From an uncultured Actinomycetes bacterium (GTDB lineage Bacteria > Actinomycetota > Actinomycetes > Nanopelagicales > Nanopelagicaceae): DNA of 7,471 nucleotides. The stretch's first letter is position 1. Each line of letters starts with the position of its first letter. The notes beneath the pieces are model-generated. The model did not search any database. It saw only the letters and a list, made by a program, of their open reading frames with translations, and was not told the origin of the DNA. The position numbers and the translations under genes were made by a program. This document shows, in pieces, positions 1 to 5,739 of this stretch. Where the stretch lies: NCBI GenBank assembly GCA_903832395.1, contig CAILBF010000202.1, positions 1 through 7,471 on the forward strand. The letters run 5' to 3'.

Positions 1-495
1 GATGACTGAAACATTTTTCTTAAGCCAATAAATTGCCTCAGGTGAGTTCTCCACCGCGATCACGCGAGTATCAGGCGCTTCGGTCGCTATAGCTAAAGCA
101 AGCGCACCTGATCCTGCGCCTAAGTCAATTACGCTAACTGGGGTGGGTAAATTCTTAATATGAGTTAAGACCGCATCAATTAAAAGTTCAGATTCTGGTC
201 TAGGTACCAAGACGCCGGGGCCTACTTCAAGCTCCAAATAACGAAAAGGTGCGACTCCTGTCAAATATTGAAGCGGCTCATGATTGAGCCGTCTATCTAA
301 AAGCGTAAAAAACTGCTCCTCAATGACGTCAGTGTCACTAATTGCTGACAACGTTGTCTCGACAAGTATGGAGTTATGAAGATCCATTCGCGAGAGCCCC
401 AACACGTGAGCTAGTAAGTGTTCGGCATCTACTTCGGCAATTCCGGATTCAACCAACTGTGATTTAGCATCACGCAGTAAATCCTTGATGTCCAT
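1..495 (-). CDS. prmC: Release factor glutamine methyltransferase PrmC (N-terminal part, runs off window)
   Basis: SAM-dependent enzyme that N5-methylates the glutamine of the GGQ motif in release factors RF1 and RF2, raising peptide-release efficiency; cytoplasmic. Only the first 165 residues are inside the window. They contain an N-terminal helical substrate-binding domain (about 1-80) ending in EPLQYLTG (73-80), the family signature PRPESE (98-103, usually RPETE), and SAM-binding motif I DLGAGSG (124-130). An acidic residue (Glu149) lies where the SAM ribose is bound. The catalytic NPPY motif would lie beyond the left edge and cannot be checked. The start is the ATG at 493-495, 6 nt after the prfA stop. 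There is no good Shine-Dalgarno sequence, so translation is probably coupled to prfA, which encodes its substrate. Identification is firm from motifs plus context; completeness is unknown. Confidence 0.95.
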   Translation of the reverse strand, partial: MDIKDLLRDAKSQLVESGIAEVDAEHLLAHVLGLSRMDLHNSILVETTLSAISDTDVIEEQFFTLLDRRLNHEPLQYLTGVAPFRYLELEVGPGVLVPRPESELLIDAVLTHIKNLPTPVSVIDLGAGSGALALAIATEAPDTRVIAVENSPEAIYWLKKNVSVI

Positions 496-501
496 GGAAT
501 T

Positions 502-1584
502 TTACTTAGTATTAGCTAAGCGCGCGGCTTTATCAGCATCAATGAGTGCTTGAATCATGTCATCGAGATCTCCATTTAGAACGGAATCTAGATTATTTGA
601 TTTGTAGTTAACGCGGTGGTCGCTGATTCGATTTTCTGGGTAGTTGTACGTGCGAATGCGCTCAGAGCGATCCACGGTACGAACTTGGCTCTTGCGCTCA
701 GCTGAAGCTGCCGCCTCTTGGGCCTCCTGGGCTGCGGCTAACATGCGTGCGCGCAGAATACGAAGTGCCGACTCTTTATTTTGAAGTTGGCTCTTTTCAT
801 TCTGGCAAGAAACTACGATTTCAGTTGGAATATGCGTTAGTCGCACGGCTGAGTCCGTGGTGTTAACAGATTGTCCACCTGGGCCAGATGAGCGAAATAC
901 GTCAACGCGTACATCATTCATATTCAACTCAACATCGACCTCTTCGGCTTCAGGCAAAATCAATACACCGGCAGCGGATGTATGAATACGTCCTTGACTC
1001 TCAGTCTCTGGAACTCGCTGCACTCGGTGTACGCCGCCCTCAAATTTAAGTCGTGCATACGGTGATTCTCCAGGGGCGGGTGTTCCCTTTGATTTAATTC
1101 CAACAGAAATATCTTTATATCCACCCATTTCACTTTCGGTGGCATCGATTACTTCAACTTTCCAATTATGACGTTCGGCATAACGCATGTACATGCGCAA
1201 CAAATCCCCCGCAAAAATCGCTGATTCGTCGCCGCCAGCACCAGCTTTGACTTCCAAAATAACATCGCGATCATCATTGGGATCACGCGGAAGTAGTAAC
1301 TCTTCTAACTTCTCCCCCGCCGCAGCAGCCGCAAGCTCTAGCGCTGGAATCTCTGCTGCGAAATCGGGATCAATTTGGGCTAACTCTTTGGCCGCTACTA
1401 AATCATCTTCGGCCGATTTCCACGCTTTAAAGCCGGCAACTACTGGACCTAATTGGGCATAGCGACGACCAAGTTTGCGCGCATTGGCTTGATCATCATG
1501 AATGGTCGGGTCGGCCATCTTGGCTTCGAGTTCGGCGTATTCACGAACCATCTCATGGGCTGACGCAAAGCGATCGTTGCTCAT
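502..1584 (-). CDS. prfA: Peptide chain release factor 1 (RF1)
   Basis: Class I release factor that reads UAA and UAG in the ribosomal A site and triggers hydrolysis of peptidyl-tRNA. The 360-residue product has normal length. It has a helical domain 1 (about 1-100), then GAGGDE (115-120), the stop-codon-reading tripeptide of PxT type (Pro-Glu-Thr, 192-194, inside VPETESQGR), which marks RF1 rather than the SPF-type RF2, and the catalytic GGQ loop (236-238, in SSGPGGQSVN). The C-terminal domain is complete. Gln238 is the expected PrmC methylation target, and prmC follows after 6 nt. The ATG at 1584 is preceded by a good AAGGAG Shine-Dalgarno sequence, and family alignment also supports it. 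A strong terminator lies between rpmE and this gene, so it should have its own promoter or depend on read-through. The stop is TAA. Confidence 0.98.
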   Translation of the reverse strand: MSNDRFASAHEMVREYAELEAKMADPTIHDDQANARKLGRRYAQLGPVVAGFKAWKSAEDDLVAAKELAQIDPDFAAEIPALELAAAAAGEKLEELLLPRDPNDDRDVILEVKAGAGGDESAIFAGDLLRMYMRYAERHNWKVEVIDATESEMGGYKDISVGIKSKGTPAPGESPYARLKFEGGVHRVQRVPETESQGRIHTSAAGVLILPEAEEVDVELNMNDVRVDVFRSSGPGGQSVNTTDSAVRLTHIPTEIVVSCQNEKSQLQNKESALRILRARMLAAAQEAQEAAASAERKSQVRTVDRSERIRTYNYPENRISDHRVNYKSNNLDSVLNGDLDDMIQALIDADKAARLANTK

Positions 1585-1592
1585 TAGGGCTT

Positions 1593-1598
1593 CTCCTT
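1593..1598 (-). promoter_or_regulatory. Ribosome binding site of prfA
   Basis: The minus strand reads AAGGAG, 8 nt before the prfA ATG. It is the clearest Shine-Dalgarno sequence in the window; most other genes here have weak or no visible site. It fixes the prfA start. Confidence 0.8.
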
Positions 1599-1601
1599 TT
1601 C

Positions 1602-1607
1602 TTTATA
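1602..1607 (-). promoter_or_regulatory. Possible -10 element for prfA
   Basis: The minus strand reads TATAAA between the rpmE terminator and the prfA ribosome binding site. A promoter is expected here because the terminator should cut off transcription from rpmE. No convincing -35 hexamer is seen at 16-18 nt spacing, and the inferred start point would leave a leader of only about 15 nt. Weak, sequence-only call. Confidence 0.22.
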
Positions 1608-1630
1608 TCGTTGCGTTGGCCTGATTAGAG

Positions 1631-1674
1631 AAATAAAAAAACCGCTACCGCAACCGTTAAGGCTGCGATGCGGT
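1631..1674 (-). terminator. Strong intrinsic terminator after rpmE
   Basis: On the minus strand, 13 nt past the rpmE stop, a hairpin occupies 1641-1674. Its arms pair over about 14 bp (ACCGC with GCGGT outermost, then an A bulge, then a GC-rich run with two G-U pairs) around the loop TTAAC. It is followed at once by a T run (TTTTTT at 1635-1640, then ATTT). This is a textbook Rho-independent terminator. It lies inside what would otherwise be a rho-rpmE-prfA-prmC transcript and ends the rpmE unit. Confidence 0.88.
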
Positions 1675-1686
1675 CTCTTTAAAAAG

Positions 1687-1908
1687 CTACTTAGCTTCGG
1701 TCGTCTTTTTCCCGAAACGCTCTTCGAACTTGGCCACGCGACCACCAGTATCGAGGATGCGCTGCTTGCCGGTGTAGAACGGGTGGCATACAGAACAGAC
1801 TTCAACATAGATTGAACCGCTGGCAACTGTTGAGCGAGTAACAAACTTCTCACCGCAACCACAGGTTACTTGGGTCTCTTTGTACTCTGGGTGGATCTCT
1901 GGCTTCAT
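1687..1908 (-). CDS. rpmE: 50S ribosomal protein L31 (bL31), zinc-binding C+ type
   Basis: Large-subunit protein forming part of the intersubunit bridge near the central protuberance. The product has 73 residues, close to family length. It begins MKPEIHPEY and carries all four zinc ligands of the C+ form: Cys16, Cys18, Cys38 and Cys41 (pattern CxC then CxxC, in VTCGCGE and EVCSVCHPFYTG). It is therefore the zinc-replete paralogue, not the zinc-independent C- form induced under zinc starvation. The ATG at 1906-1908 is chosen over an in-frame TTG 48 nt upstream, because the family starts with MKxxIHP and the extra 16 residues are not family-like. A modest AAGGGA site lies 6 nt ahead of it. A hairpin leader lies upstream and a strong terminator downstream. 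The stop is TAG, which only RF1, the product of the next gene, reads. Confidence 0.97.
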   Translation of the reverse strand: MKPEIHPEYKETQVTCGCGEKFVTRSTVASGSIYVEVCSVCHPFYTGKQRILDTGGRVAKFEERFGKKTTEAK

Positions 1909-1914
1909 AGTTCT

Positions 1915-1920
1915 TCCCTT
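1915..1920 (-). promoter_or_regulatory. Probable ribosome binding site of rpmE
   Basis: The minus strand reads AAGGGA, 6 nt before the ATG at 1908. It is an imperfect Shine-Dalgarno sequence but has the right spacing, and it supports the short start over the upstream TTG. It lies 7 nt after the end of the leader hairpin. Confidence 0.55.
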
Positions 1921-1927
1921 TTTCTTA

Positions 1928-1958
1928 GTTTGGATCTCGGCTAGCGAGTGAACCAAAC
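1928..1958 (-). promoter_or_regulatory. Hairpin in the rpmE leader (candidate L31 autoregulatory leader)
   Basis: In rpmE mRNA sense, GTTTGG (1953-1958) pairs with CCAAAC (1928-1933). Inside this, CTCG (1945-1948) pairs with CGAG (1936-1939) around the loop CTAGC. The two stems are separated by an asymmetric internal loop (TTCA against AT). The element ends 7 nt before the ribosome binding site. Known from other work: bL31 represses its own mRNA in E. coli, and actinobacterial L31 leader motifs have been proposed. That this hairpin is such a leader is inference from its position and shape; covariation was not checked. Confidence 0.5.
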
Positions 1959-1981
1959 GGATCGGTTAACGTGGATAAGAG

Positions 1982-1994
1982 TAGGCCAAAGCCC
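1982..1994. repeat. 13-bp inverted repeat, copy downstream of rho
   Basis: The plus strand reads TAGGCCAAAGCCC, the exact reverse complement of 3700-3712. This copy lies in the rho-rpmE gap, 24 nt past the rho stop. In rho-sense RNA it reads GGGCTTTGGCCTA. Confidence 0.6.
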
Positions 1995-1996
1995 AG

Positions 1997-2002
1997 ATTT
2001 TA
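1997..2002 (-). promoter_or_regulatory. Possible -10 element for rpmE
   Basis: The minus strand reads TAAAAT (fits TANNNT) just past the rho stop. A start about 7 nt downstream would give a leader of roughly 80 nt that includes the whole hairpin at 1928-1958. No clear -35 hexamer is visible, so this is only a candidate. No obvious intrinsic terminator is seen between rho and rpmE, so rpmE may also be reached from the rho promoter. Confidence 0.2.
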
Positions 2003-2018
2003 AGAAATTTACGCCTAA

Positions 2019-3572
2019 TTACTTGCTGTCATCAGGGCCAGAAGTAGTCTTCTGGATCTGCATCAAGAACTCAACGTTGGACTTAGTGCCCTTCATCTTC
2101 TCAAGGAGAAGTTCGAGGGCTGCTTGTGGTTCGAGCGCGTGAAGAACGCGGCGAAGTTTCCAAACAATATTGAGCTCTTCAGAGCCCATAAGAATCTCTT
2201 CCTTACGAGTTCCAGATGCCACAACGTTTACCGCTGGGAAAATGCGCTTATCGGCAAGGCGACGGTCCAGGATTAACTCCATGTTTCCAGTTCCCTTGAA
2301 CTCTTCGAAGATAACTTCATCCATGCGAGAGCCCGTATCTACAAGGGCCGTTGCAAGAATTGTTAATGATCCGCCATCTTCAATATTACGTGCTGCACCG
2401 AAGAACTTCTTAGGTGGATATAGCGCAGCTGAGTCAACACCACCAGAGAGAATTCGGCCTGATGCTGGAGCTGAAATATTGTAGGCACGTCCCAAACGAG
2501 TGATTGAGTCGAGCAATACAACTACATCGTGGCCAAGTTCAACCAGACGCTTTGCGCGCTCAATTGCCAATTCTGCAATCGTTGTGTGGTCATCGGCTGG
2601 GCGATCAAAAGTTGAAGCGATAACTTCGCCCTTTACGGAGCGCTGCATATCGGTAACTTCTTCTGGGCGCTCATCAACTAAAACAACCATCAAGTGACAC
2701 TCTGGATTATTAGTTGTAATTGCGTTGGCAATAGCTTGGAGAACCATTGTCTTACCAGCTTTAGGTGGTGAAACAATAAGTCCGCGCTGACCCTTACCAA
2801 TTGGTGCAATCAAATCGATTACGCGAGTAGTTAAAATATTTGGCTCAGTCTCAAGGCGCAAACGCTCTTGCGGATAAAGGGGCGTTAACTTGCCGAATTC
2901 GACACGGTTGCGTGCCTCATCTGGGCTCATTCCATTAACGGTTTCAAGCGTAATAAGTGCGTTGAACTTTTCTTTGCGCTCACCTTCACGGGCTTGGCGA
3001 ACTTGACCTGTTACAACATCTCCTTTACGAAGACCATTGCGACGTACTTGCTGCAGAGTTACATAGACGTCATTTGGTCCTGGCAAGTAACCAGATGTAC
3101 GGATGAAGCCGTAACTATCGAGAATATCTAGTAGACCACTAACTGGAACTAAGACATCGTCTTCGCTGATTACTGGTTCACGCTCTTCGCGTGGTGCACG
3201 GTCGCGGTTGTTGCGGTCGCGGTTGCGATCACGTCCACGAGTACGGTCATTGCGGTCGTGGCGGCTGCCGCGATCGTTATTGCTAGATGGTGCCTCATCA
3301 TCTGAGTCCTCATCTGAATCTTGAGTATTACTGGCTGCCGGCTTGCTCTCTTTTTTACGACTATTGCGGGCCTCGCGGCGCGCTTCGCGTTCGGCTTTAG
3401 CAGCTTCGCGATTCTTGGCCTGTAAATCGGCGATCGCTTCTACTAATGCATCTTTTTTCATCTTGGCTGCGCCATCGACACCTAGTTGCGTTGCAACTGT
3501 CTTTAATTTTGGAAGCGTCATTGCGGCAAGCTCTGGACTTTGTGAACGTACTGGCTCTTCGGTTGTTGTCAT
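2019..3572 (-). CDS. rho: Transcription termination factor Rho
   Basis: Hexameric RNA-dependent ATPase/helicase that ends transcription of untranslated RNA. From the ATG at 3572 it has 517 residues, longer than E. coli Rho (about 419) and shorter than typical high-GC actinobacterial forms. Order of domains: Rho_N helical region (about 15-51); a charged low-complexity insert (about 55-131) with basic, acidic and then Arg/Asp/Asn-rich parts; a cold-shock-like primary RNA-binding domain with YGFIRTSGYLPGPNDVYV (154-171); Walker A SPPKAGKT (268-275); catalytic Glu301 in VDERPEEVT; Walker B ending at Asp355 in VVLLDSITR; the secondary-site Q-loop near SGGVDSAALYPPKKFFG; and the R-loop around FKGTGNMEL. 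All key residues are present. An in-frame TTG at 3596 would add 8 residues but abuts a hairpin and lacks a Shine-Dalgarno sequence, so ATG is preferred. No strong site precedes the ATG either. The stop is TAA. Confidence 0.97.
   Translation of the reverse strand: MTTTEEPVRSQSPELAAMTLPKLKTVATQLGVDGAAKMKKDALVEAIADLQAKNREAAKAEREARREARNSRKKESKPAASNTQDSDEDSDDEAPSSNNDRGSRHDRNDRTRGRDRNRDRNNRDRAPREEREPVISEDDVLVPVSGLLDILDSYGFIRTSGYLPGPNDVYVTLQQVRRNGLRKGDVVTGQVRQAREGERKEKFNALITLETVNGMSPDEARNRVEFGKLTPLYPQERLRLETEPNILTTRVIDLIAPIGKGQRGLIVSPPKAGKTMVLQAIANAITTNNPECHLMVVLVDERPEEVTDMQRSVKGEVIASTFDRPADDHTTIAELAIERAKRLVELGHDVVVLLDSITRLGRAYNISAPASGRILSGGVDSAALYPPKKFFGAARNIEDGGSLTILATALVDTGSRMDEVIFEEFKGTGNMELILDRRLADKRIFPAVNVVASGTRKEEILMGSEELNIVWKLRRVLHALEPQAALELLLEKMKGTKSNVEFLMQIQKTTSGPDDSK
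3198..3275 (-). repeat. Degenerate coding repeat for the Arg/Asp/Asn-rich segment of Rho
   Basis: This stretch encodes residues 100-125 of Rho (517-residue numbering), built almost only from Arg, Asp, Asn and Gly in DR, NR and RGRDRNRDRNN-type runs. At the DNA level, GACCGC/AACCGC-like units recur, which is the kind of sequence that can change length by slippage. Such inserts are known in actinobacterial Rho proteins, where they help RNA binding. Confidence 0.7.
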
Positions 3573-3596
3573 TTGTATCTTTTCGCTATTGGTCAA

Positions 3597-3617
3597 CGGG
3601 CTTATAGTGATAACCCG
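3597..3617 (-). promoter_or_regulatory. Hairpin/dyad just upstream of rho
   Basis: In rho sense, CGGG then TTAT (3610-3617) pairs with ATAA then CCCG (3597-3606 side), with one bulged G (3601) and the four-base loop CACT: 8 bp of stem in 21 nt. It lies 24 nt before the ATG and touches the alternative TTG start. It contains TATAAG (3601-3606), which could instead be a -10 box, although the hexamer 17 nt upstream (TCCACG) is a poor -35. It could be a leader hairpin or an operator overlapping a promoter; the sequence does not decide. Confidence 0.42.
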
Positions 3618-3663
3618 AGTAACCGTGGATTGTTTTTTACTGTATCTGATGTGTTACTGGCCG

Positions 3664-3706
3664 ATATAAAAGGCCCTAGCAGATGGCTAAATATTAGCAG
3701 GGCTTT
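3664..3706 (-). terminator. Probable intrinsic terminator after thrB
   Basis: Just past the thrB stop, the minus strand has AAAGCCCT pairing with AGGGCCTTT (8 bp with one bulged C). Inside this, GCTAA pairs with TTAGC over a TAT loop; alternatively, GC on each side extends the outer stem past a bulged T. The outer arm runs into TTTTATAT. It is weaker than the rpmE terminator because of the bulge and short T run. It would end the lysA-hom-thrC-thrB transcript and insulate rho. Confidence 0.55.
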
Positions 3707-3712
3707 GGCCTA
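3700..3712. repeat. 13-bp inverted repeat, copy upstream of rho
   Basis: The plus strand reads GGGCTTTGGCCTA, the exact reverse complement of 1982-1994. This copy lies in the thrB-rho gap and overlaps the 5' arm of the probable thrB terminator. In transcript sense it reads TAGGCCAAAGCCC. Confidence 0.6.
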
Positions 3713-3728
3713 AGGACAAAATTTTGGC

Positions 3729-4652
3729 TTAAAGAATGCTGGCCCCGCCGCGTGAGATACCAAGGGACATTGCAGTGAATTTATCACCCGCGGCACGAGT
3801 GAGCTCTTCGACCTCAGGTGATCCACCCGTATGCAAGACAAGAACAGTGGGCCCGGCCCCTGAAATAAAGGCAGCTACGCCTGCCTTTCGAAGCTTGGTT
3901 AAAAGGGCAAACGAGGCGGGCATCGCATCGGCGCGATACGACTGGTGCAAGAAATCTTGCGTCGCCGTATGTAATAAATCGGGACGATGCTGGAGGGCAT
4001 GAACTAAGAGGGCGGTATTAGCTGAATTTTTAACGGCATCTGCATGTGTAATTAATTCGGGGAGCATTTTGCGTGCCTTGGAAGTTGAAACTGCAGTGGA
4101 AGGAATTAAAGCAAGTGCACTAATTCGGGGATCTACTTCTAACTGAACAGATAAAGCAACATTGTGACCGTGCTGCATCTCTTGCCAAGCAATTGTTGCT
4201 CCCCCATAAATTGCCGCAGCAACATTATCGGGATGGCCCTCCATCTCATTGGCCAAATTCAACATGTCGTCATTACTCATGCGCTCATTGCCGCCTAAGA
4301 CAAGTGCGCGTGCAAGTGATAGTCCGCCAACGATTGCACTCGCCGAAGATCCAAGCCCACGACTATGCGGAATTACATTGAGTGCACGCAATGCGACTCC
4401 GCGAGGCTTTCCGCCGAGAAATTCAAAACCTTTGTACATCGATTTGATAACTAAGTTTTTTTCATTTCGTGGCAGGTTATCGGCACCTTCGCCGGTAATA
4501 TCAATATCAATTACTTGTTCATCGAGAACTTGCGCAATGTATCTATCATGCATTCCAAGAGCTAAACCTAAAGAATCAAACCCAGGTCCTAAGTTGGCAC
4601 TTGTTGCCGGCACTTGGACTTGCATAGGTTGAGCTTTAAATGTGGGCTTCAT
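3729..4652 (-). CDS. thrB: Homoserine kinase
   Basis: Phosphorylates L-homoserine with ATP to O-phospho-L-homoserine, the substrate of ThrC, in threonine synthesis; cytoplasmic. The 307-residue product is a full-length GHMP kinase. It has motif 1 VPATSANLGPGFDSLGLAL (14-32), the ATP phosphate-binding glycine loop PHSRGLGSSASA (95-106), the homoserine kinase signature EGHPDNVAAAIYGG (138-151), and C-terminal motif 3 ISGAGPTVLVL (263-273). The start ATG at 4650-4652 is 1 nt after the thrC stop. Only a weak AGG is seen about 10 nt upstream, so translation is probably coupled to thrC. A second in-frame ATG 27 nt inside is possible but has no better site. It is the last gene of the Lys/Thr operon and is followed by a likely terminator. 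The stop is TAA. Confidence 0.97.
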   Translation of the reverse strand: MKPTFKAQPMQVQVPATSANLGPGFDSLGLALGMHDRYIAQVLDEQVIDIDITGEGADNLPRNEKNLVIKSMYKGFEFLGGKPRGVALRALNVIPHSRGLGSSASAIVGGLSLARALVLGGNERMSNDDMLNLANEMEGHPDNVAAAIYGGATIAWQEMQHGHNVALSVQLEVDPRISALALIPSTAVSTSKARKMLPELITHADAVKNSANTALLVHALQHRPDLLHTATQDFLHQSYRADAMPASFALLTKLRKAGVAAFISGAGPTVLVLHTGGSPEVEELTRAAGDKFTAMSLGISRGGASIL

Positions 4653-4653
4653 T

Positions 4654-5739
4654 TTAAATAAGACCTAACGCCTTGGCGGCAGCCTTTACATTGACTGGGA
4701 CGACGACTGGTTTCTTCGCACTCTCAAGGGCATATGGAATATCTTTTAATCCATGGCCAGTAACGGTAATAACAATTACTTTATCTTTAGGTAGTTTGCC
4801 CGCCTTTTTATATTTAATAAGTCCAGCTAAACCTGCAGCCGATGAAGGCTCAACGAAGATGCCCTCCTTAGCTGCAATTAAGCGATAGGCACTAAGAATT
4901 TCTCTATCTGTGACTGAGTCAATGACGCCACCTGATGAATCGCGGGCATCAACTGCCTGGGCCCATGATGCAGGATTTCCAATTCTGATTGCAGTTGCAA
5001 TCGTGTCGGGGTTTTTCACAATTTTGCCTTTAACGATGGGCGCAGCACCTGCGGCTTGAAAGCCATACATCGCAGGCAAACGGTTCGACATAGCGTCGTG
5101 GTTGTACTCCTTATAGCCCTTCCAGTACGCAGTGATATTTCCAGCATTGCCAACGGGAAGTGCGTGAATATCGGGGGCGTTTCCTAACATATCTACAACT
5201 TCAAAGGCGGCAGTTTTTTGTCCCTCGATGCGAAATGGGTTGACTGAGTTAACTAAAGCAACGGGATAGTTTTCTGATAACTCGCGAGCAAGGGTTAAGC
5301 AGTCATCAAAATTTCCATTTACTTGCAAGATCGTTGAATCATGAATGACGGCTTGGGCTAGCTTGCCCATTGCAATTTTGCCTTTAGGAATTAAAACCGC
5401 CGGAGTCATTCCAGCTTTTACTGCATATGCTGCAGCCGATGCTGATGTGTTACCCGTAGAGGCGCAAATAACGGCTTTAGCGCCAGCTTCGGCCGCCTTA
5501 GAAATTGCCATTGTCATACCGCGATCTTTAAATGAACCCGTTGGATTTAAACCTTCATACTTAATCCAAACATTGTTGCCTAATAACTCTGAAAGAAAAG
5601 CGGCATGAATAAGCGGAGTGCCGCCTTCTCTTAAAGAAATGATTGGGGTATTCGCGCTCACTGGAAGCCTGTGAAGGTATTCCTCAATTACTCCGCGCCA
5701 TTGATGTGCGCCCTTTGGCTTGCTTCCGAAAATTGCCAT
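4654..5739 (-). CDS. thrC: Threonine synthase
   Basis: PLP enzyme converting O-phospho-L-homoserine and water to L-threonine and phosphate. The 361-residue product has the short, actinobacterial/Bacillus-type length rather than the longer E. coli form. The PLP Schiff-base lysine is Lys71 in NPTGSFKDRG (65-74). Other fold-type II signatures are the substrate loop STGNTSASAA (94-103), the phosphate-binding loop PVGNAGN (195-201), EPSSAAG (297-303) and TVTGHGLKD near the C-terminus. PLP fold-type II also includes threonine dehydratase and cysteine synthase, but NPTGSFKDRG and the position between hom and thrB settle the call. The ATG immediately follows the hom TAA with no gap, and a GAGGG lies about 12 nt upstream, so reinitiation or coupling is likely. 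The stop is TAA. Confidence 0.97.
   Translation of the reverse strand: MAIFGSKPKGAHQWRGVIEEYLHRLPVSANTPIISLREGGTPLIHAAFLSELLGNNVWIKYEGLNPTGSFKDRGMTMAISKAAEAGAKAVICASTGNTSASAAAYAVKAGMTPAVLIPKGKIAMGKLAQAVIHDSTILQVNGNFDDCLTLARELSENYPVALVNSVNPFRIEGQKTAAFEVVDMLGNAPDIHALPVGNAGNITAYWKGYKEYNHDAMSNRLPAMYGFQAAGAAPIVKGKIVKNPDTIATAIRIGNPASWAQAVDARDSSGGVIDSVTDREILSAYRLIAAKEGIFVEPSSAAGLAGLIKYKKAGKLPKDKVIVITVTGHGLKDIPYALESAKKPVVVPVNVKAAAKALGLI

Noticed and set aside
1187..1462. Plus-strand alanine/serine-rich frame opposite prfA
   Set aside because: It is the complement of the Ala/Glu-rich helical part of RF1, which explains its odd composition.
1584..1862. Minus-strand open frame of 92 codons overlapping rpmE and its terminator
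   Set aside because: It is out of frame with bL31, whose four zinc cysteines are intact, and it reads through a terminator hairpin; it is a shadow.
3190..3290. Repetitive GCGGTCGCGGTTG-like DNA as a possible CRISPR or iteron array
   Set aside because: The repeats are in frame, degenerate, have no unique spacers, and simply encode the Arg/Asp/Asn-rich part of Rho.
4249..4632. Plus-strand open frame of 127 codons opposite thrB
   Set aside because: It is antisense to the conserved kinase motifs, with no recognisable domain and no ribosome binding site.
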